From Blastopirellula marina (GTDB lineage: Bacteria > Planctomycetota > Planctomycetia > Pirellulales > Pirellulaceae): a stretch of 64,000 nt of DNA. Shown piece by piece: positions 45,101 to 53,514 of the stretch (its first letter is position 1; every line of letters starts with the position of its first letter). The position numbers were made by a program, and so were the translations under genes. The notes under the pieces are model-generated. The model was not told the DNA's origin, made no database searches, and saw nothing but the letters and a program-made list of their open reading frames with translations. The stretch lies in the NCBI RefSeq assembly GCF_002967715.1, contig NZ_PUIA01000016.1:558001-622000 (forward strand), read 5' to 3'.

Positions 45101-45412
45101 CTGAAAGAGAACCTTCCCGCGCTGGGGACCCCGGAAGCTCCGCTGCGGGATACCTACTACTGGTATTACGCCACCCAGGTGATGTTCCACATGCGGGGCG
45201 AGCACTGGGAGGCCTGGGACAGCAAGCTACACGTCATGCTCGAGCAAACCCAGGTTCTCGATGGCCCCGCCGCCGGCAGTTGGGATCCGAAAGGGGACGT
45301 GCCAGATCGCTGGGGCGGTTTCGCCGGACGCATCTACGTGACGACGATGAACCTGCTTTCGCTGGAAGTGTATCACCGTCACTTGCCGATCTACGACGAA
45401 GTGGCGAACTAG
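42125..45412 (+). CDS. Giant membrane protein with Q/E-rich stalk and squalene-cyclase-like repeats
   Basis: A 1095-residue protein. Residues about 20-100 contain three membrane helices (YTFFMLYFGASSYLLF, YIAFATVAWLVGLAIIPLL, LSIVLSLMLHLSMFLGMVAI). Residues about 130-360 are Gln/Glu-rich with heptad spacing, a long coiled coil resembling TolA's stalk. Residues about 360-735 are Gly/Asn/Ala/Pro-rich and probably disordered. From about 738 (ETEEAIERGLAFLARHQSSD) to the end lie prenyltransferase/squalene-cyclase alpha-barrel repeats (GRWSLKGFA, GGWRYTPGNGSDTSVTGWML); the cyclase DxDD is not seen, so catalysis is doubtful. It completes the TPR-ExbB-ExbD operon and may be the energy-transducing arm. 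No named family covers the whole. Confidence 0.88.
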   Translation: MAKHWSKEQLPPQLSSTDEKAWPVYTAYTFFMLYFGASSYLLFDWDHELWYFNAKVYIAFATVAWLVGLAIIPLLDLGSVRRGIQLSIVLSLMLHLSMFLGMVAIDVGEVADTSLNQNREKTPQRQPVVIPDYSPAQINEDRDAEREYEQPVETKEAEAQVDPLEQEKIEHEQPEMKENDVSQEELPREVQPEEMERREQQVEQPKQETLQDLPSQLAKQAREMQQREVEQAQQIEVQRQEEMQPELSAADAAAQRSAQAIEMQRQASSIQDAVQRMTDLQRQNTAQDLPSLSPTQAQEVQRQRTETNNLAQTQAENVEVQRNNPQQVRAQAQAADLARQEAQQQANQPRAMVQSPSPTTLAASMAMTRSQQSPEMQIAPSASSADIARNASASNLPTINTNVSDQLPRPTPGQSSNSQLRPAAGSVARQEVGGDGVTANATNPGQLWARPSTADRTAEMVQQHGATRSMASRDEGIVTSNQANPSIGRTPSAGAQAMNGPSAQIEFQGPANGNQAAANADALASGQFSSPSMNVGRANGNGADQIGSGQVGAAEVGTPGANRGADFSALSRGTGNRGNDGPSLAEMASGTQGLPGSRTPGAGPVVGTRATADGVPGGGGGAMQPGGGDIAGSLPGLGSVPEIRRRNVGGPAMPSGRPGVNDLAGAPIGAATEPGFIGRRRTSDAPQITTNMANIPVRSPGRRGPLLSTRAAVPTEAFSRRAMRKGEGAGDGSRRPSRETEEAIERGLAFLARHQSSDGRWSLKGFAAVHPENFNIYRNELATLNSDTAATGLSLLAFLGAGYDHLSDKYETEVRGGVTFLVENQKENGDLYIEMDPTSNSSCRLYSHAIAALALCEAYGMTQDESLRAAAQKSLDYIEAAQDPELGGWRYTPGNGSDTSVTGWMLLALKSGQLAGLRVDPRSFEGIRKWLASAESRQGGRAVYVYNPNAPDTPQQRHGRDPSQTMTAVGALIQLYLGNRRDSRILQDSADYLKENLPALGTPEAPLRDTYYWYYATQVMFHMRGEHWEAWDSKLHVMLEQTQVLDGPAAGSWDPKGDVPDRWGGFAGRIYVTTMNLLSLEVYHRHLPIYDEVAN

Positions 45413-45433
45413 TGGAGCCTGCCAAATTAAGAA

Positions 45434-45685
45434 TTACGGCTCTGGCGGGCCATGTTCATCGATCAGGCCAATTAGCTTGTTGCGGCCTTTTTCGAAGAAG
45501 AACACCTTGTTCTCGCGTGCCAGCCAACCGACTGCCAGCAGGATAGTGTCCTTCTTTTCGCCCACCTCTTTGGTCAGCTTGGTCAGGGACACAGGACCTT
45601 CGGCTGATAGATAGGCCCAAATCTGGCCCGAAGTTTCCCCGATTTTCTGCATCGTATCTTCGTGGAGATCGGTGGAAATCGACAT
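45434..45685 (-). CDS. Winged-helix DUF2582 protein
   Basis: An 83-residue protein starting MSISTDLHEDTMQKIGETSG. The sequence IWAYLSAEGPVSLTKLTKEV followed by AVGWLARENKVFF is the DUF2582 winged helix-turn-helix domain, a small predicted DNA-binding module. It is a single gene, convergent with the giant protein gene 21 bases away. The targets are unknown. Confidence 0.8.
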   Translation of the reverse strand: MSISTDLHEDTMQKIGETSGQIWAYLSAEGPVSLTKLTKEVGEKKDTILLAVGWLARENKVFFFEKGRNKLIGLIDEHGPPEP

Positions 45686-45778
45686 CGCGAGGCTCTCCTC
45701 AAGTTGAGAATCGTAGTTGAGTGATCCGCCAACAAGGAAGATTATAGTGGACGCAAACGTCCCGTTTCCAGTGTTCCT

Positions 45779-46204
45779 CTACGATCGAATCAGGTCGTGG
45801 GTAATCGCGGAAAAGACAAGCTCCATTTCGTCGAACTCGCGATCTTCCCCCTGGTAAAGGATGACGCACGGACGCACGCCTAGCATCAATGCCCGAATTT
45901 TGGCTTGGACCAGAAAGTCCAGGCAGTAGAAGTTCAGGTCGCAACCAATCAGGTCGACCCCTTCGATCGTCTGCTCGGCAGGAACCGACTCGAAGTCGGT
46001 GTATTCTTCGCTTAACGCGTCGCGAACGGCGTCAACCAGCGCCTCGAGTTCGGTGCCGGGCTCGTAGATCATCAGCGTCCAGAACGCTTCGGTGGGGCTG
46101 TGGACCGAGACACTGCGCGGCCAGGCGTTGGTCTGGTCTTCCGAAATTCGCCAGTTCTCGGGGTACGAGAACTTCACGCCTAAATTGTCGTATGTGGCAA
46201 CCAC
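45779..46204 (-). CDS. Hypothetical protein, 141 aa
   Basis: Not recognised with confidence. From GTG 46204 the protein opens MVATYDNLGVKFSYPENWRI, and FSYPENW-type openings followed by alternating strands and a final helix are common to PsbP/Mog1-fold proteins, so this fold is a guess. It has no signal peptide. GAAGG lies 6 bases before the GTG; a TTG at 46231 is the alternative start. It ends with an acidic EFDEMELVFSAITHDL helix. It lies 93 bases upstream of the DUF2582 gene on the same strand, but no functional link is evident. Confidence 0.65.
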   Translation of the reverse strand: MVATYDNLGVKFSYPENWRISEDQTNAWPRSVSVHSPTEAFWTLMIYEPGTELEALVDAVRDALSEEYTDFESVPAEQTIEGVDLIGCDLNFYCLDFLVQAKIRALMLGVRPCVILYQGEDREFDEMELVFSAITHDLIRS

Positions 46205-46412
46205 GGCAGCCTTCGTTGCGTATTGGTTCAAGGAATCAGGGGGGATCCCCTGAGGGTGAATTCGATCTATTTCCCCGTATTTTAGCGGGTTTAGCTTGTT
46301 TGCCTATCGGCGATCAAAGGGACAAGCCGAGCCTGATCTAGGACGAAAAACGCAGGTTTGGTAGTCTCTGCCAGTTAATAACCAACGGCGAACGATTCGC
46401 TGGAAACCTTCT

Positions 46413-47354
46413 ATGGAATGGATGCAATCCTCGGAAATGGCTAGGAGCCGCGCCTTCTGCGCAAGCGGAATCGTGCTGGGTGCGCTCATGCTAGCAGTTT
46501 TCGGAGGGTGCAGTACGTTCAGTCAGGCGAATGCTTCGCATCAGAAGATCGTTCAGGCTCGTCAATTGACGCAGCGCGGTGTGCAAGCGATGCACCGCGA
46601 CGACTGGGAGAATGCCGAGAAGCTTCTGGCCGAGGCCAAGAAGAACGCTCCCTACGATCTGCAATCCAGAATGCATTACGGCGAGACGCTCTGGAAAACC
46701 GGTAAGCGAACCGAAGCGATCGCGGAACTGGAATCGGCCCTGGCACTGGGGAGTGACGATCCCAATTTGCACGCACGAATTGGTCGGATGTATCTCGATT
46801 CCGGCGATCCGACTAAAGCGCATATGTCCGCCAACAGGGCGATCGAGTGCGATCCGAAGTTCGCCCCGGCGTGGCAGTTGCAGGGGGACCTCGCCCTGGT
46901 GCGAAGGGATCTCGATTCGGCGAAGCTCTGTTACATTCGCGCCGCAACCAACAGCGAAACCGCCAACCGCGATGTCCAGCTGCGATTGGCATCGACCTAC
47001 CGGCAGCTAGGACAACCAAGCCAGGCATTGGCCTGTATTTCGATCGTCCGCCAGGCCGAGTTCGGCCATCGGCTGCCAGCGGACGTGGGTGTCGAGCAGG
47101 CCCTGGCCTACCGTGATCTGGGACAGCATCTCGATGCGGCCGATTGCCTGGCGGAATTGGCCGAGACGAATGAGATGACCGCCGACCTCCTTTATACCTG
47201 GGCCGAATGTGAAGTTGCCGCCGGCCGATTAGCTCGGGCCGAGTATGCCGCGAACTCGGCACTTCAGGTCAATCCACAGCACGCTTCTGCTTTGCAGTTG
47301 GTCGGCCAACTGCCGGTCTTCCGTCAGCAGGCTCAACAGTCCATGCGGCGATAG
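46413..47354 (+). CDS. TPR lipoprotein
   Basis: A 313-residue predicted lipoprotein: a short n-region, a hydrophobic core and lipobox VFGGC with the cysteine at about residue 33. The mature part has six or so tetratricopeptide repeats (MHRDDWENAEKLLAEAKKNA, SALALGSDDPNLHARIG, QLGQPSQALACISIVRQ and others), so it is an outer-membrane or periplasmic scaffold. It stands alone, with about 210 bases upstream. Start ATG 46413 gives the normal n-region. Role unknown; it differs in length and lipidation from the large TPR protein at 37374. Confidence 0.85.
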   Translation: MEWMQSSEMARSRAFCASGIVLGALMLAVFGGCSTFSQANASHQKIVQARQLTQRGVQAMHRDDWENAEKLLAEAKKNAPYDLQSRMHYGETLWKTGKRTEAIAELESALALGSDDPNLHARIGRMYLDSGDPTKAHMSANRAIECDPKFAPAWQLQGDLALVRRDLDSAKLCYIRAATNSETANRDVQLRLASTYRQLGQPSQALACISIVRQAEFGHRLPADVGVEQALAYRDLGQHLDAADCLAELAETNEMTADLLYTWAECEVAAGRLARAEYAANSALQVNPQHASALQLVGQLPVFRQQAQQSMRR

Positions 47355-47553
47355 GCTTTCGGTTGGAACGAGTTGCGATGGTATCGATTGTGGCGGTCGC
47401 GCGGACTCGTCCTTCGTAAGTCATGTGTCTGCGTGTGGCAATCTGTCATCATCGTTTGACTTCGCCAACATGCGTTCTAGGTTTTCAAGACCGAACCACG
47501 GAGATCCTTTCCGTGAACGTATAGAAGAAGACTGACCGTCGGAGATGTCTACG

Positions 47554-47793
47554 ATGAATCAACCTGTGCCTGCCACGACGACTCCTTTTGTCGATCGACG
47601 TAGCCCTCGGAAGCCGGGCGAAACGCCGGTCTTCGAGCGTCGCCAATTCACCAATAGTCACGAGGGATTGTCCCCCGGTGCTCATGAATTGGCCCTGGCG
47701 ATCGACGAATACAAACTTCGCAATCGTCGTCGATTCATCACGTACGAAGAGATGTACGAGATTATCACCGGCTTGGGGTATACCCAGGTCTAG
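47554..47793 (+). CDS. Small conserved-looking basic protein, 79 aa
   Basis: No named family. The protein is soluble: a Pro/Thr/Arg-rich N-terminal half (PFVDRRSPRKPGETPVFERR) and a helical C-terminal half (SPGAHELALAIDEYKLRNRR then FITYEEMYEIITGLGY). ATG 47554 is preferred over 47545 because GGAG would be directly adjacent to the latter. Similar short proteins ending in such a Tyr-rich helix are, to my recollection, common in planctomycetes, but I cannot give a function. It lies convergent with the App1-like gene, 28 bases away. Confidence 0.65.
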   Translation: MNQPVPATTTPFVDRRSPRKPGETPVFERRQFTNSHEGLSPGAHELALAIDEYKLRNRRRFITYEEMYEIITGLGYTQV

Positions 47794-47821
47794 TGCCGAC
47801 CAGGCTCTAAGAAGATGGCGT

Positions 47822-49009
47822 TCAATTCCCGTCGCCGTTGGCCTCTGCGGATGAGATTTGCGTAGGGGCCGGCAGGTCGTATTCTTGTAGCTGAGAAGCG
47901 CACGTGAAACGCTGCCACTTCTCTTCCGGTACTCGCCGGAACGCCTTGGCGTAGCGATGATCGGTCGACTTCTTGCCTCCCAGATCGCGAATAAAAATCT
48001 TTACGACCTGATCGGGATACTTGCGGGCCATCACGCCGTAGGTTTCCGGGTCTTTCTCTCCGGAATCCCCCACCATCACGAATTTACGATCGGGGAAGGT
48101 CCGCAGAAGCTGCTTGATCGCTTTCCTTTTACCCCACCGCCGCGCAATGAACAGCTGCAGCACGGTTGGGTCGCGAAAGCGAACGCTCTTCATGTGGAAC
48201 GAACCATCCGGCAAGCCTTGATCGCGAAACAGTTCCGACAGCGGTTCAAACAACTGCCAAGGGCTGCTGGTGACGTAATGGAACGAGGCTCCTTGCTGTT
48301 GCCATTTCTGGTACAGATCAACCATGCCTGGCACGGTGGCAAACTCGTGCAGGAAGGTATTCGCCAGCATGTCCTTGCGCGTCGAGACTTGGGTGTGTTT
48401 GACCGTATCGTCAATGTCTGAGATGACCGAGATGCCGTCGCGATCGATCAGCTTCACCAGGCCTTCCAAGGGGGTGGCTACCTCGAACTTGGAATGGATC
48501 GCATAACGAACGTGCCGGGTCGCCCCCACCGTCATGGCGATGGTATCGACGTCTTCGTTAGGGATAAGCACCGTACCGCGGAACTGGCCATTCTTTTTGG
48601 TCTTTCCGCGCAGCTGGTAGATCTTATCGCCGATCTTCACAGCGATCTCCTTGCCACCGTGCTGGTAAACGGTGAACCCTAAGATCCGCTGCTTGAAGAC
48701 GTTGGTATCGAGTTGTTCTTGCGTGGCCCCCATCAAGCGCGCCAAAACTCGGATCATGATCTTGCGGGGAAGGTTCTCAGGCACGGCCTCGAAAACACTT
48801 CCATGGACCTGCAAAATCCACCCGCTTTGATCAGGAGCCGGATAGGCATAGGAAGGATAGAGCACGACGCGCTCGTTGTCCTTCAAATTGCTGAGGGCAG
48901 TTTCATCGGGAAACATGCGCTGCCTACGATGGGCCTCCGATTCAAGAAACGATAATAGCATCATCCCCTCTATCAATGCGTTGTCCGTCCTGCGAGGGGG
49001 ATTTGCCAT
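47822..49009 (-). CDS. App1-like phosphatase domain protein (DUF2183)
   Basis: A 395-residue soluble protein. The C-terminal half has the App1 phosphatidate phosphatase catalytic domain: VISDIDDTVKHTQV is the HAD-type DxDxT motif, followed by FHYVTSSPWQLFEP and FVMVGDSGEKDPETYG. App1 dephosphorylates phosphatidic acid in yeast; bacterial members are uncharacterised. The N-terminal part (about 1-180) is beta-rich and includes SGWILQVHGSVFE, also usual in this family. ATG 49009 is chosen because the open upstream frame to 49231 has poor composition. No signal peptide. It is divergent from the YeiH-like exporter gene. Confidence 0.88.
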   Translation of the reverse strand: MANPPRRTDNALIEGMMLLSFLESEAHRRQRMFPDETALSNLKDNERVVLYPSYAYPAPDQSGWILQVHGSVFEAVPENLPRKIMIRVLARLMGATQEQLDTNVFKQRILGFTVYQHGGKEIAVKIGDKIYQLRGKTKKNGQFRGTVLIPNEDVDTIAMTVGATRHVRYAIHSKFEVATPLEGLVKLIDRDGISVISDIDDTVKHTQVSTRKDMLANTFLHEFATVPGMVDLYQKWQQQGASFHYVTSSPWQLFEPLSELFRDQGLPDGSFHMKSVRFRDPTVLQLFIARRWGKRKAIKQLLRTFPDRKFVMVGDSGEKDPETYGVMARKYPDQVVKIFIRDLGGKKSTDHRYAKAFRRVPEEKWQRFTCASQLQEYDLPAPTQISSAEANGDGN

Positions 49010-49234
49010 TTCGCATTCTACTGTACCAGCGGCGTTCCTTGCAGCGATGCTAGGGAGAAAGTTGTCACAAGGGGTGGTTGATTTTCCTTTTCCTTCACTT
49101 ACAACGCATTCTAGGGGGGGATTCGCCGCGAAGCAGCCAATCTTGCGCCCTTTCGCCTTGGGAAGTCTTAACGATTTGGTTATATTTTCAGTGCATGAAT
49201 CGCCCGCCAACAGCCTCCCTCTCTCTATCACACC

Positions 49235-50644
49235 ATGAACGAAACCGACAGCGCACCTGCTCCTTCGCCTGAAAAACGCTCGGGTCTTTCGGAAGATGTC
49301 ATCGCCATCGTGGTCGGCATGTTACTGCTGATTCTATGTTTCGCGGCGACGCTGACGCTTGGGAAAAGAACCGTCGAAGATGGGACGGTCACCGCGATCG
49401 CCAACCCCTTGAAGCCCTTCGTCAGCAAGCCGGGTGGTTGGGAATCGAATCCGATTGTCGCGTTCACCGGAACAGCCGACAAACCCAAAGTCACTTGGCC
49501 CGGCACCATCGGTGCGCTAGTGATCCTGTGCGTGGTCATGGCATCGCTGTCCCTCTTCATGCGTCCCCAGGCTACCCCGGCGGCTTTCATTTATGGCTTT
49601 CTGATCCTGTTCGCGCTGGCTTTGATCGCCTATGTCCTGGCAGGTCAGTCCGTAATCAAGAACTACAACCTGGAGTATGCCCTGTGGGCGCTGGTCGTCG
49701 GTTTGATCATCGGCAATACGATTGGCAAAAAGGCCTTCGGCGAACTGGGCGAGGCCGCCATGCGGACCGAGTTGTACATTAAGACGGGCTTGGTCTTGCT
49801 GGGGGCTGAAGTCCTTTTCAGTCGTCTGCTGGCCATGGGTATGCCAGGCATCATGGTGGCCTGGGTGGTGACGCCGATTGTGCTGATCACCACGTTCTGG
49901 TTCGGTCAGAAAATCCTGAAGATGAAGTCCGCCTCGCTCAATATGACGATCTCGGCCGATATGTCGGTGTGCGGCGTGTCGGCGGCCATCGCGACGGCGG
50001 CCGCGTGCAAAGCGAAAAAGGAAGAACTGTCCGTGGCGATTGGTCTCTCGCTGTGCTTTACGGCGGTGATGATGGCTGTCATGCCCATGCTGATTACCTC
50101 GATGGGGCTCGATCAGGAACTGGGCGGAGCATGGATCGGCGGAACGATCGACGCGACCGGGGCTGTGGCTGTCGCAGGTGGTCTTCTGGGGGATACTGCA
50201 CTGGAAGTCGCCGCTACCGTGAAGATGATTCAGAACATTCTCATCGGCGTGATTGCGTTTGGTGTCGCCGTTTACTGGACGACTCGCTCGGATGGCGAAG
50301 AGGGAGAGGCTCCTAAAATCGGAGCGGGCGAAATCTGGAAACGCTTTCCGAAATTCGTACTCGGCTTCATCGGAGCATCGATCATCGCCTCGCTCATCTA
50401 CGCCTCTTCGAGCGAAGGGGAGATGCTGGTCACGGCGACGACATCCGTTACCAAAGAGCTCCGCGGCTGGCTGTTCTGCCTGGCTTTTATCTGCATTGGC
50501 ATCGATCTGAATTTCCGCCAGCTTTCGTCACAGTTTCACGGTGGTAAACCGTTGATCCTGTATATTTGTGGTCAGACGCTGAATCTAATTTTAACTCTGG
50601 CAATGGCCTACCTGGCGTTCAAAGTCATTCCGTGGGGTTCGTAA
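49235..50644 (+). CDS. YeiH-type putative sulfate exporter family membrane protein
   Basis: A 469-residue transporter of the UPF0324/YeiH family, with about ten helices. Characteristic segments include [58 protein letters not shown] and [18 protein letters not shown]. Relatives are proposed to export sulfate or sulfonate-derived anions such as in taurine breakdown; the substrate here is unknown. A periplasmic loop of about 60 residues follows the first helix ([20 protein letters not shown] and onward), an addition not found in E. coli YeiH. Its stop overlaps the next ATG (TAATG). Confidence 0.85.
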   Translation: MNETDSAPAPSPEKRSGLSEDVIAIVVGMLLLILCFAATLTLGKRTVEDGTVTAIANPLKPFVSKPGGWESNPIVAFTGTADKPKVTWPGTIGALVILCVVMASLSLFMRPQATPAAFIYGFLILFALALIAYVLAGQSVIKNYNLEYALWALVVGLIIGNTIGKKAFGELGEAAMRTELYIKTGLVLLGAEVLFSRLLAMGMPGIMVAWVVTPIVLITTFWFGQKILKMKSASLNMTISADMSVCGVSAAIATAAACKAKKEELSVAIGLSLCFTAVMMAVMPMLITSMGLDQELGGAWIGGTIDATGAVAVAGGLLGDTALEVAATVKMIQNILIGVIAFGVAVYWTTRSDGEEGEAPKIGAGEIWKRFPKFVLGFIGASIIASLIYASSSEGEMLVTATTSVTKELRGWLFCLAFICIGIDLNFRQLSSQFHGGKPLILYICGQTLNLILTLAMAYLAFKVIPWGS

Positions 50645-50844
50645 TGAAGTCGGATCCAAACTACCGCGGTTGGATCGCTCTCGCCGTGACCGGACTCTGT
50701 ATCACGGCGATCTGGGGCATTGTCTTACCGGCACTGGCCCAGACCGAGGTCGTCCGTGAGCGAGAAGCATTTCTGGAAGCGAACCGCATCAATCCGGCTG
50801 CCATGTTCTACACCGAGCTTGAGTGTCTTGACGCCGATAAGTAG
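50644..50844 (+). CDS. Small single-pass membrane protein, 66 aa
   Basis: The ATG shares one base with the stop of the YeiH-like gene (TAATG). The 66-residue protein [20 protein letters not shown] then AIWGIVLPALAQ forms one membrane helix, followed by a polar tail. The tight coupling suggests that it is an accessory subunit of the exporter. Too short for family recognition. Confidence 0.7.
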   Translation: MKSDPNYRGWIALAVTGLCITAIWGIVLPALAQTEVVREREAFLEANRINPAAMFYTELECLDADK

Positions 50845-50847
50845 CGA

Positions 50848-51861
50848 TTACTTGGGCAGCGTCGGCTTCTCGATCTGCGGATAGGCGTTGCTGCGTAGTC
50901 CTTCGCGCAGGAAAGTCACCAGTGCCTTCTTTTCTTCCGGCGTGAGGTTCAGGGGCACGATATGCGGATCGAGTCGAGGATTCTTACCGCCCCCTTCGTT
51001 GTAGAAGTCGACCACCTCTTCCAGCGTTGCTTTGCTGCCATCGTGAAAGTATGGGGCCGTCAACGCGAGATCGCGGAGCAGGGGAGTGCGAAACTTGCCG
51101 ATGTCCTCAGGTTTGCCGGTGTGCCCGGCCCGGCCTTGATCTTGCTGCGTGTCGCTGAGGCCGGTACCGATGTTGTGAAACTTATGGTCCGTGTAAACCT
51201 TGGCGATGTGGCAATTGCCGCAGTTCGCTTTGCCAAAGAAGATTCCACTGCCGCGGCCGATTTCTCCTTCGAGTGCATCGGCATGCCCTCCTCGAAAGCG
51301 ATCGTAAGTCGTTTCTCCAGCGACAATCGTCCGCTGAAACGCGGCCAGGCTCTTGGCGACATTCTGCGCCGTAACCCCGTCCGCAAATACTGTTTGAAAC
51401 TGCGATCGATAGCCATCGATATTGCGAAGTCGATTTTCGAGTTCGGTCAGGCTGATATCCATTTCGGCCGGATTGGTCATCGGAGCCAGGGCTTGCACTT
51501 CCAGGGAAGGGGCCCGCCCATCCCAGAAAAACGTGCGATGCAGCCCCACGTTCACAATGCTGGGGACATTACGCGAGGTGAGCTGGCCGTGGGCTCCCGG
51601 CGTAAACTTCCGATCGTCGGCCCAACCTTTGTTGGGGTCGTGGCAACTGGCACAGCTAACGGTGCCGTTGCCAGATAGCCGCGTATCGAAGAACAACTGC
51701 TTGCCTAGCTCGATCTTCGCGGCCGACATGGGGTTATCTTCCGGCACGATAATCCAGTCGATCCCCAGCGGGACGTCGCTGAAGTAGGTCTCTTGCGCGC
51801 AGAGCGATCCCGTCACTTCCAAGGTGAGCAGTAAGATCGAGAGCAGGGCAAGTCGAAGCAT
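50848..51861 (-). CDS. Di-haem cytochrome c peroxidase, MauG/CcpA family
   Basis: A 337-residue periplasmic protein with a signal peptide (MLRLALLSILLLTLEVTGSL and then CAQE). Two haem-attachment motifs are present: CASCH (followed by DPNKGWAD) and CGNCH (followed by IAKVYTDHKF). The sequence SRNVPSIVNVGLHRTFFWDGR, near residue 100, is typical of the CcpA/MauG group. These enzymes reduce hydrogen peroxide or oxidise proteins. It ends 3 bases after the small membrane gene's stop, on the opposite strand. No maturation genes are adjacent. Electron donor unknown. Confidence 0.93.
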   Translation of the reverse strand: MLRLALLSILLLTLEVTGSLCAQETYFSDVPLGIDWIIVPEDNPMSAAKIELGKQLFFDTRLSGNGTVSCASCHDPNKGWADDRKFTPGAHGQLTSRNVPSIVNVGLHRTFFWDGRAPSLEVQALAPMTNPAEMDISLTELENRLRNIDGYRSQFQTVFADGVTAQNVAKSLAAFQRTIVAGETTYDRFRGGHADALEGEIGRGSGIFFGKANCGNCHIAKVYTDHKFHNIGTGLSDTQQDQGRAGHTGKPEDIGKFRTPLLRDLALTAPYFHDGSKATLEEVVDFYNEGGGKNPRLDPHIVPLNLTPEEKKALVTFLREGLRSNAYPQIEKPTLPK

Positions 51862-51936
51862 GATCGTGGCAGGAAATCGAATGAAGCAGAACGTATCTAG
51901 TTCATTCTACCAAGCGGTACTCGGGTACGGCGAGTA

Positions 51937-52704
51937 TTAGTAGCCCCCTCCACCCAGCTTGGCACTGCCACTGGTGTCCCCTTTGCCGTAGGCATCAAGG
52001 ATTTGCGACGTCGCACTCGTGCCGCAGCGTGATGCGCCGAGTTCCCAGACACGGATAAGCCCCTTCAAGTCGCGAACCCCGCCGGCCGCTTTGACCTGCA
52101 CGGTTTCGGAAACAGCTTCACGCATCAGTTTCAGGTCGTGTTCCGTTGCCCCTTGGTAGTTGTATCCGCCATCGGCCTGTTTGACGAAGCCGAAGCCGGT
52201 GGAGGTTTTCACCCAATCGGCACCGGCGGTTTCGCACATCTGACATAGCTTCTGTTTGAGTGCGTCCGCATCCAGGCCACCGCCGCCGCTGTTGAGATAA
52301 TCGTTTTCGATGATCACCTTGACCTTCGCCCCATGCTTGTGGGCTTCGTTGCAGACGGCCTGGATGTCTGTTTGAACGTACTCCCAGTCGCCACTGAGGG
52401 CTTTGCCGATGTTGATTACCATATCGATCTCGACCGCACCGTCCTGGCAGGCCAGCTCGGTTTCGTGACGCTTGATTTCGGTGAGATTACTGCCGTGAGG
52501 GAAGCCGATGACCGTTCCCACCAGCACTCCGCTACCCTCAAGCAGTTCGGCCGCTCGGCGGACGTAGTAGGGCTTGATACAAACCGATGCAACGCCGTAT
52601 TGAACCGCGGCCTGACAACCAGCTTCCAGCTGCTCGTCCGTCATGGTCGGGTGCAGCAGCGAGTGATCGATCATCTTGGCGAGTTCTTCGTAGGTAGGTT
52701 GCAT
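51937..52704 (-). CDS. deoC: Deoxyribose-phosphate aldolase
   Basis: DeoC cleaves 2-deoxyribose-5-phosphate to glyceraldehyde-3-phosphate and acetaldehyde during deoxynucleoside breakdown. The 255-residue class I aldolase has Asp94 in VEIDMVINIG, the Schiff-base Lys166 in DWVKTSTGF and the second lysine in QVKAAGGVRD. ATG 52704 has AGGA about 8 bases upstream and starts MQPTYEELAKMIDHSLLHP; the open frame upstream is not family-like. A Gly-rich tail (SAKLGGGGY) closes it. It has no deo neighbours. Confidence 0.95.
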   Translation of the reverse strand: MQPTYEELAKMIDHSLLHPTMTDEQLEAGCQAAVQYGVASVCIKPYYVRRAAELLEGSGVLVGTVIGFPHGSNLTEIKRHETELACQDGAVEIDMVINIGKALSGDWEYVQTDIQAVCNEAHKHGAKVKVIIENDYLNSGGGGLDADALKQKLCQMCETAGADWVKTSTGFGFVKQADGGYNYQGATEHDLKLMREAVSETVQVKAAGGVRDLKGLIRVWELGASRCGTSATSQILDAYGKGDTSGSAKLGGGGY

Positions 52705-52884
52705 GTTGGGGTTTCCTGGGGGACGTAATTCTTTGCCATTAAGCATGACAAGATGTCGAAGGGCCAAGTGGCTTCTAGCGGGGGTATGTTTCGGAGAAAA
52801 ACATTGGAAACAGGCCACCGCTTTCTGTATCTTGAGACATCGATTTCAACTTATTGATTGGCCAACGGCAATAGGGATTCAATC

Positions 52885-53085
52885 GTGGACGATTTTGATG
52901 AAGAGCCTGGCTGGGGCTTCAAGTGGCATAACGTTGCGATTGGGATGCTTTGTCTTTTGGGTGGAGGAGGATGGTTGGTCGCCGGGCTTGCAGCAGGTTA
53001 CATCTATTTCTTCCCAATCGCGATTTGCATTGTTGGAGCCTGTTTTGTGTTGGATGGTTTGCTGGGTGCAGACGGAGTGTGGTGA
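52885..53085 (+). CDS. Small two-helix membrane protein, 66 aa
   Basis: From GTG 52885 (AGGG about 8 bases upstream) the protein begins MDDFDEEPGWGFKWHNVA and has two hydrophobic stretches (IGMLCLLGGGGWLVAGLAAG and IYFFPIAICIVGACFVLDGL). A TTG at 52858 is the alternative start. It is 3 bases ahead of the DUF1801 gene and co-transcribed with it. Function unknown. Confidence 0.65.
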   Translation: MDDFDEEPGWGFKWHNVAIGMLCLLGGGGWLVAGLAAGYIYFFPIAICIVGACFVLDGLLGADGVW

Positions 53086-53088
53086 GCG

Positions 53089-53511
53089 ATGGCGGAAAAC
53101 AAAACCAAACCAACCAAAGAGAGTGCTGCAAAGTTCATTGACACACTGGAAGACCCGCAGCAGAGGAAAGACTGTAAGCAGCTATCCAAGATGATGCGCG
53201 CAGCCACCGGCGAACGGGCCGTGATGTGGGGCCCCAGTATCGTTGGCTTCGGCACGTACCACTACAAGTACGCCTCGGGGCATGAAGGGGACATCATGAT
53301 CGTCGGCTTCGCCCCACGCAAAAATCAAATCAGCTTGTACCTGACGTGCGACATCCAGCAAATGGCTCCGTTGCTGGAAAAACTGGGGAAGCACAAGACC
53401 GGCAAGGGATGTCTCTACATCAAACACTTAGCCGACATCGACACGGACATACTCAAGCAGATGATCGAGCTAGGGATTGAGCAGATCGAACAGAAGCATT
53501 CGGCGACGTAG
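53089..53511 (+). CDS. DUF1801 family protein
   Basis: A 140-residue soluble protein. VMWGPSIVGFGTYHYKYASG followed by MIVGFAPRKNQISLYL is the DUF1801 (YdhG-like) core, an alpha/beta fold of unproven biochemical role, sometimes linked to stress. It starts MAENKTKPTKESAAKFID and ends with a polar helix. ATG 53089 follows the preceding gene by 3 bases, so they form a two-gene operon. Convergent with the GTPase gene at 53515, only 3 bases from stop to stop. Confidence 0.85.
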   Translation: MAENKTKPTKESAAKFIDTLEDPQQRKDCKQLSKMMRAATGERAVMWGPSIVGFGTYHYKYASGHEGDIMIVGFAPRKNQISLYLTCDIQQMAPLLEKLGKHKTGKGCLYIKHLADIDTDILKQMIELGIEQIEQKHSAT

Positions 53512-53514
53512 CAG

